A stretch of DNA of 64,000 nucleotides from Gnetum montanum (lineage: Eukaryota; Streptophyta; Gnetopsida; Gnetales; Gnetaceae): the NCBI GenBank assembly GCA_015680685.1, contig MNCI01005576.1:10404-74403 (forward strand), read 5' to 3'. Position 1 is the first letter of the stretch, and every line of letters begins with the position of its first letter. Position numbers and translations under genes: made by a program. Positions 57,947-64,000 of this stretch are shown here, one piece after another. Under the pieces are notes generated by a model, which saw nothing but the letters and a program-made list of their open reading frames with translations, made no database searches and had not been told where the DNA came from.

Positions 57947-58843
57947 TGATGAGCGGCTAGGTACCCCTACGTCCAACCATACAAATCATGAGTGTTCACG
58001 CGTGACTCTGTCAAAATCCACAGACTGTAAGCACTTAACATACACTAGACATCTAACCAGTGAAACCTTGGGTTAGAACGGTCGTTGTCATCCTAATCTC
58101 ACTTGTGAAGTTCTATTACGATGGTTAAGTGAGACTAAGGCTAATGATTTTTATATCTTTTTAATTATCTTTTTCGGCGGCTAATTGAGGTATGGAAAGT
58201 AAGGAATAGACTATTATATAATCTCTAATTATCCTAGTTTGTATTCTAACTATTCCTAGCATAAGTATCCAGTCCCATCTTCCGATCACGTTTTGAGCAT
58301 TTCCTAACACTACTAGGTTACCAGATTTTTAAGTGTCACTGGGCTTACCAAGTGTTGGATTACGTTTGAGATGGTCGTACTTATGGCTTTAATGAACTAC
58401 AAATTAATGATAACAATTGAAATTATAATAACGAAAACATAATTAATCAACAAGTAACTAATAAAGCATAAACATATTAAACTATTAAATGCATGAAATA
58501 ACTAAGTCCAAATGCTGCAAGGAATGCTTGAATAGTTCATCTTGAATAGATACATCAACGCTCGAATAAAGATCCGATCACTTTTCTTACACCTGCTACG
58601 GGCACTTGGAAAATATTCTATCTCTTGCGGGAACAAACTGCAAGAGCTTCGCTACAACTACTCAAAAAGATGCCTAAATGAGGTGGAAGGCCCTCTTATT
58701 TATAGGCCGGGAAGGGTAGCTGCATAAACGAGGCCACATTGACGCAGGGAGGCTACATCGACGGGCCTGCGTCGACGCGGCCACGTATACGTGGCCCCGT
58801 ATACGTAGCCCAATCGACGCATTGACTTAATGACACTTCATCA
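57947..58843 (-). repeat. 5' LTR of E2
   Basis: 897 bp from TGATGAGCGG to CTTCATCA. U3 on the minus strand holds CpG-rich palindromes (CGTATACG, GTCGAC; about 58755-58815) before a TATAAATA box (58704-58697). Confidence 0.88.
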
Positions 58844-59203
58844 CCATGAATTGCAATTGGGTGTAAAAAACACTAATGTAATAACAACAAAAATCATGTT
58901 AGACAAGTTGCTTTATTAGAAGAAGACATGAATTTCATAGTATTTATTCATTTACCTACTTGCTTCATCATAAATGTATGACAAATGCAAGAAACTTTGT
59001 GGAATTTTCTTAATACCATGGATTTTTTATTAGGATTGGCTGTGTAAAAGACAAGTGTTGTAGGACAAACCAAGTCCCCACAAGTTACTGCATGTCTTGA
59101 AAAAAGCCATGAATTTCATAACTACACTTAAAGCCTTGTTAAGAATGAACTTGAAGAATTTGAGTGGTTGTAACAAACTCTTAGGAATTTGCTTAATACC
59201 ATT
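58844..59203. repeat. Degenerate tandem repeat, right part
   Basis: Continues the repeat broken by E2: CTTAATACCAT recurs at 59009 and 59192. Unit lengths, counting across E2, are about 172 and 183 bp. Units also share GTGGNATTTGCTTAATACC, a GTGTGGAAAAGACAAG-like part and CATGAATTTCATA. The first five bases (CCATG) are the right target duplication of E2. Confidence 0.6.
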
Positions 59204-60049
59204 AATTGTGAATTGGTGTGGAAAAGACAAGTATAGTAGTCTTATGTGGGGCTTTCAAATTTTTTCATGTTGAAAATCTCAGCAACAAACACAATGGGAG
59301 TTTATCCTATGGAACAACCATAGCACTGTATTGTCATTGGGATGCTTTTCCTTATTACTCTGCTACTTATTGCTTTTAGATTGTTGTGTTATAGGGGCTC
59401 ATGTTATTTTTGCTCTACTTGTTACTCTTTGAAGCATGTTCTTCCCAATGTAAAAGCTTAATAGTAGATGATAGCATCTATTTCTATAGGCAAGCAATAA
59501 ATGGTATTATTTATAGACTTTAGATCTTAAATAAGCTTATAAAATATAAAAGCTCAAAAATGACTTTGAACATATTGTGTAATGGGTGAAAGAAAATAGG
59601 TTCCTTATGATTTTCCCCCTTAGGCTTGTTGCAAGCCTTTTTTATCAATACCGTGAGAGAGTTCATTGCAAGTGGATATAATGTTAACCTATGATTTAAA
59701 TGCAAAAAGCTTTTTTTAATTTTCCAGTCAAAAATAGTTTTGCTGACATCATTTGATGTAATTTTTTCAATTTATTTTTCATTTTTCATGCCATCACTGT
59801 GTTAAAGTATAATCATAATAACAACGTCGATAACCAAGACTATGTTATTCATCCTTTATAACAGCTATGGCCACGAAGAAATTCTTGGTATAACTTGTCC
59901 AATAAGAAAATCATATTTTACACTCAAAATCCTGAGCCTTCAGCAAATTCTACGGTGTTCCTTCCACCCATCTCACCGATTCTCACATTATTAAGTTGTA
60001 GTTGATATGGGGGCATCGGGAGGGGGGGTGTTGTCAGACCCTAGAAAGA
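59204..60049. other. No recognised feature
   Basis: AT-rich sequence between the tandem repeat and the LINE; no supported ORF. Confidence 0.4.
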
Positions 60050-63000
60050 AGTTTTATTAATGGTAAAAGAGTGTCAAATACATAAACCTCATTAAGTCAC
60101 GAAGATAAAAAAAATATGGAAAACTTATATTACTGGGGATGAAACTCTAGGAAACATCATCATAATTAACTGTTTGTAAAAGGAAGAATCCCAATCTAGG
60201 AAACTACTATCCATCAAAAGCAATCAGCTCATTACAAGAGAGAGTGGCAAAAATTTAAATAAGGCATATAACACTTGATAAAAGATAGAGAGACTTCCAT
60301 TTGGTGACTCCACTTAAATATAAGAAGGGAAGCTTCTATGTAGAGATTCCTATTGAAGAGGATTTCTTAAACGCATGGGTCTTTTCCAAGGCTGCAAGAG
60401 ATGAATCAACTGATGAATATTCATTTTGAACTTTGATGCTTAAGATTTGAGTTAGAAATGAATGAGGTGGAAGATCTATAATTTCTTTATCATTGTTAGA
60501 TGACATTTATTAGAATAATCAATCCTTTGAAAGATAACATTACATCTATGCTTCCAAATATAATATAGAATAATAGGCCTAAGAACTTTTCACAAAAATT
60601 TAAAATTAACAGAAGTGGTGGCCAAAAGGCCAAATATAACATCATCTTGAGATAACTTGCATGATGAAATTACTTTGGAAACCCATGTCCACCCATGTTG
60701 TGTGATGGGGCAAGGCCAAAACACATGAACAAAATCCTCTTTACCACCATAAAGAGGGCAATTAATGAATCCTAAGATATTTAAGATGTTTGCTGATAGG
60801 TAAACCTTGGTGGAGGAGACACCAAAGGAACTACTTAATTTTAGGAAGAGTTGATAGTTTCCAAATACATTGGAAGAGGGGGATCTAGAATTTTTCTAAC
60901 TCTTGTTTATGCCAAGAGTTGTTACATCATTAAATGATACTTGATGAGTCATGCAAAAGGTGAAAGGGAACATGTGGCTTGTAAGGTAGAAGTTTTGATC
61001 AATTAATCCTTTGAAATCCATGAAAAGTGCTTTGCACTAAAACCTCTAGCTATAAATGGCAATGAATGAAGGTATAAACCCAAGCCAGGCAATGGTGCAT
61101 TACTTTAGACACCCCATACAGATTATTAAACTTAGCCCTTGAAATCCATTAATCGGCAAGTCGAAGAAAACTCAAAGAAATAACTCCCTTTCTATACCAA
61201 GAGGTAGCATCCTTGGCATTCGTAATGGCAAGGGGAGTGGGTGACAAAGGTAACCACCAGGAAGATAACTTAGAGAGCATAGTAGGGTTGATCTTGACAT
61301 TAGTCCAATCTATATAATAGTGTAGAATTTACCAAGCCCTCCAAATGCATTTGAAGACATGAGATCTGAGAATAATGATAGTGTGGGGGAAAGGATCCAA
61401 TTAACAAAATGGATTCCTTTCCAAAAGGGCTTATTTTTGGGAAATACTTATTGAAGCCTTAATTGGAGGAGAGTCCCAATAATGTCTAGGGCATCTAAAT
61501 ACTAGAGCAACCACTTAGCAACTAAGGTAATTCCATGCTTAAAAGAGTTTAAAATACCTAAGCCACCCTTATTATTAGGAAGAGTAATAATATTCCAGGT
61601 AACATGATGGAAGCCTTTCTGAGAATCTTTTGAGAACCACATGAAGTCACGAAATAATTGTCCAAGCTTCTAATAAGTAGCCTGAGAGGGGGCCTAACAT
61701 GAAGAGTAATACACATGGGTAGATGTATATATAGACTTACATACAAGGTACTTAACAACTACAGTGAGGGGTTTAGTCTTCCATTTTACAAGTTTCTTTT
61801 AAATCTAAAGAATAACATGCTCCTAGAGAATAGAGGTAGAACCTTTAAAATGGAAGGGAATTCCAAAAATCTTAATGATGTATTGATCCTAGAGAAGATT
61901 CCAATTATAGTTGGTCACATGACTATAATTATTGGTAAAGCTATAAACAGAAGATTTGTTCCAATTAATAGTGGAACCTGACAGTGAGCAATATTGCTTT
62001 ACCAGGGTTAAGAGCCAATGCAAATTAGCAGCAGTGTTTTGAACAAGAAAAAAGGAGTCATCAAAAAAATGCATGTTAAGAAGCTGATGTTGAGGTGAAG
62101 AGTGGTGGATCCCAGTGAGAACTTCATTTTGAATGTCATAGTTTATCTAATGATAGAGAAATTCAATTGCGATGATGAATAAGTAAGGGGTAAGAGGACA
62201 TCCTTCCCACACTAAACTATGGACAAGAATGGGAGAGGTAATGCTGAAGTTAGTGGCTATTCTTATGATAGCATCCAAGAATAAGCATTTCATCATATGT
62301 AGGAACTTAGGGCAAAAACCAAGTTTATTCATGATCTGCAAAATAAAATCTCACTTTATGTTGTTGTAGGCCTTGGCATAGTCAAGCTTCATTAGGAGAA
62401 TATCTTGACCATCATCCTCTACCCACTTGAGACCTTTCCATGCAAAAATCACATTGTTTAAAATATATATACCAAGAACAAGTCATATTTGCTAGGGAGA
62501 TATAATTTGGCCAAGAATCTTTTTCAATCATAAGGCTAAGCACTTGGGCTGAATTTTATACACCACGTTAAGAAAAATTATGGGATGCCAATTAGAGATA
62601 CAAGTAGGGTTCTTAGACTTACGAAGGAGATGAATAATCCCTTGATTTAGATTGGGCCCAAGGGAACCAATAATGATAGCCTGTCTAATAACCTAGAAAA
62701 GATCATTTTCCACAAAATCCTAATGAGTTTGAAAAAATTCAACGTGGAAACCATCATAACTAGGAGCCTTTCCATGACTCAACTTGGAAAAGCTACCTGA
62801 AGCATCTCCTTGGTGGTATCGGCATCTAAACTTTGCAACATAGTAGAATTGATAAGGCTAGGATAATTAAGGGTAGTAGCCTCAAACAATGAGATGTCCA
62901 TAAGGGTATCTGCAAATAGGGCTTCATAATGGTTCCTAACAAATGAGAGGATATTGTTTTGGTCAATGATGGTGATGTCATCACTAGAGATTTTGTCTAA

Positions 63001-64000
63001 AGAATGCAAAGGAGAAGAGCTATTTAGATACTTGAAAATTTCCTTATAGTGTTCATCTTGAATATTTAACCAAGTGAGTCTACTTTTAGTTAATGCACTT
63101 TGAGCTCTGTATACTTCCCATTGTTGGAAGGCTAATTAGGTTCTAGCTAACTTCTCTTGAATAAAAGTGTTGAAAGGATCTTGAGACAATCTATCAGTTA
63201 GATGTTCAATAGTAAGGTGAATGTTGTTGTACTCTTGTCTGGCCTGTGTAGCCACTACCTTGTTGTACGAATGAGCAAATTTCTACACTCTACAGGAAGC
63301 ATAATGCCACCATTGAATCCAACCCACCTAATCTAAGGCCCTAGGTTTGGCATTGAAAAGATCAGAGAAAAGAACAGAAGCAATTGTTATGTAGTTAGAA
63401 AATATGGAATTGTTGTCTATGGTTACTGCCATGAATCTAAATAGATATAGAGATGGGAAGATGAGCTGATAAGGTGATGTGTTGATGAACTGTAGTAGCA
63501 GAGAAGGCTTGCCAAAAAGAAAGGGAGGAAAAATAGAACCTATCTAACCTACTGTAGATGCAAGCCTACCCAATACGGAGATTACTCTAAGTAAATTTGT
63601 GAAGGGGATCGCTAGTAGAGGTATCCAACCTGTTAAAGAGGTATAAATTTGTCTTAAACACAAACCAAGTCTGATACTTGGAATTTGGCAATTGAAGAAA
63701 CATTCCCCTCCTTCCAAGCTTATCCTAAGGGAATTCTATCACATTAAAATCTCCTCCAAAATCCAAGGTATTAAGGGAAGATAATTAGCTAGTTCTTGCC
63801 ATAGGAGAGCACGTTCTGTATAATCATTAGGGGCATAAATTGAGAAGATACCAAAAGGGCCATGCAAGGAAGAGAAGGTAGCCCAAGAAACTCTATGTCC
63901 AAAATTAGAACCACTTTGAATGATTTTATCTTTCCAATAAGGTGAGAAGATAATGGTAGCTCCCCCTTTTCCACTCACATGAGACATAGCAAGAATTGAA
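60050..64000 (-). pseudogene. LINE (L1-type) ORF2, right end outside the window
   Basis: A non-LTR element. At the right is the AP endonuclease: GKGGATIIFSPYWKDKI, GIFSIYAPNDYTERALLW and PWIL (63987-63739), with a frameshift just before the GGDFN motif, which is still readable in another frame. RT follows: NKLGFCPKFLHMMKCLF with a GCPLTPYLF motif (62341-62147) and HFFDDSFFL (62074-61889), the FADD site with Ala changed to Phe. Near 60790-60660 a zf-RVT pattern CPLYGGKEDFVHVFWPC is visible with one Cys changed. The left end is near 60050; no poly(A) is evident. Many stops. Confidence 0.8.

Larger units (their letters stand above)
46156..58843 (-). mobile_element. E2: near-complete Athila-like element with long 3' ORF
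   Basis: About 12.7 kb with perfect target duplications (CCATG). Minus-strand order: 5' LTR (57947-58843), primer site (57928-57945), gag (57779 to about 55966), proline-rich linker, protease (about 55260-54900), RT (54420-53490), RNase H, integrase (about 52900-51540), spacer with stem-loop, U3-like promoter and polypurine-like motif, 3' ORF (50230-47350), polypurine tract (47115-47100), 3' LTR (46156-47099). The two LTRs differ mostly by transitions and one 45-bp duplication. Stops in gag, integrase and the 3' ORF make it inactive. Confidence 0.9.

Overview
The window is nuclear DNA of a land plant. It holds one intact host gene, FAD6 (plastid omega-6 fatty acid desaturase; + strand, ten exons, 19564-34697), surrounded and invaded by decayed, nested retroelements. 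The 12.2-kb intron, the TE density and the heavy C-to-T / G-to-A decay would suit a gymnosperm or another large-genome seed plant; that is inference, not shown directly.

Layout. 1-5849: E1, a minus-strand Athila-like Ty3/gypsy element with gag and a 3' ORF but no pol, inserted into the 3' ORF of E3 (5850-13168, minus: integrase, RNase H, RT, protease, truncated gag). A solo LTR (10217-11121) also splits E3. 13170-14374: E6, the 3' end of a plus-strand relative with polypurine tract and LTR. 15950-17385: a decayed gag and leader of another LTR family. 18244-18939: a LINE ORF1-like remnant. 19564-34697: FAD6, whose intron 5 carries E5 (21470-32917, minus, chromovirus-like, perfect 5-bp target duplication ATCTA), itself hit by two solo LTRs. 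35850-43015: E4, another Athila-like element cut at its 3' side. 43408-44700: a Helitron Rep fragment. 45256-45838: a collapsed LTR element. 46156-58843: E2, the most complete Athila-like element (both LTRs, target duplication CCATG), inserted in a degenerate tandem repeat. 60050-64000: an L1-type LINE ORF2, minus strand.

How the parts relate. E1, E2, E3, E4 and E6 are one lineage with a tRNA-Asp-type primer site. Comparing copies shows a 3' architecture beyond ordinary gag-pol. Between integrase and the 3' LTR lies a large ORF: a conserved head (resembling the 'putative plant transposon protein' family), a long coiled-coil tail and a conserved C-terminus. Its ATG directly follows a splice acceptor with a branch-point-like CTAAC at fixed distance. 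Upstream lies a stem-loop whose pairing survives substitutions in three copies. Polypurine-tract-like motifs occur at up to three places per element, and E2 also has a U3-like internal promoter. This spliced 3'-ORF module is the most interesting system in the window. All its copies here carry stops or frameshifts.

Three single N bases (10452, 49523, 50448) mark assembly gaps; the one at 49523 is flanked by a 46-bp duplication that looks artificial.
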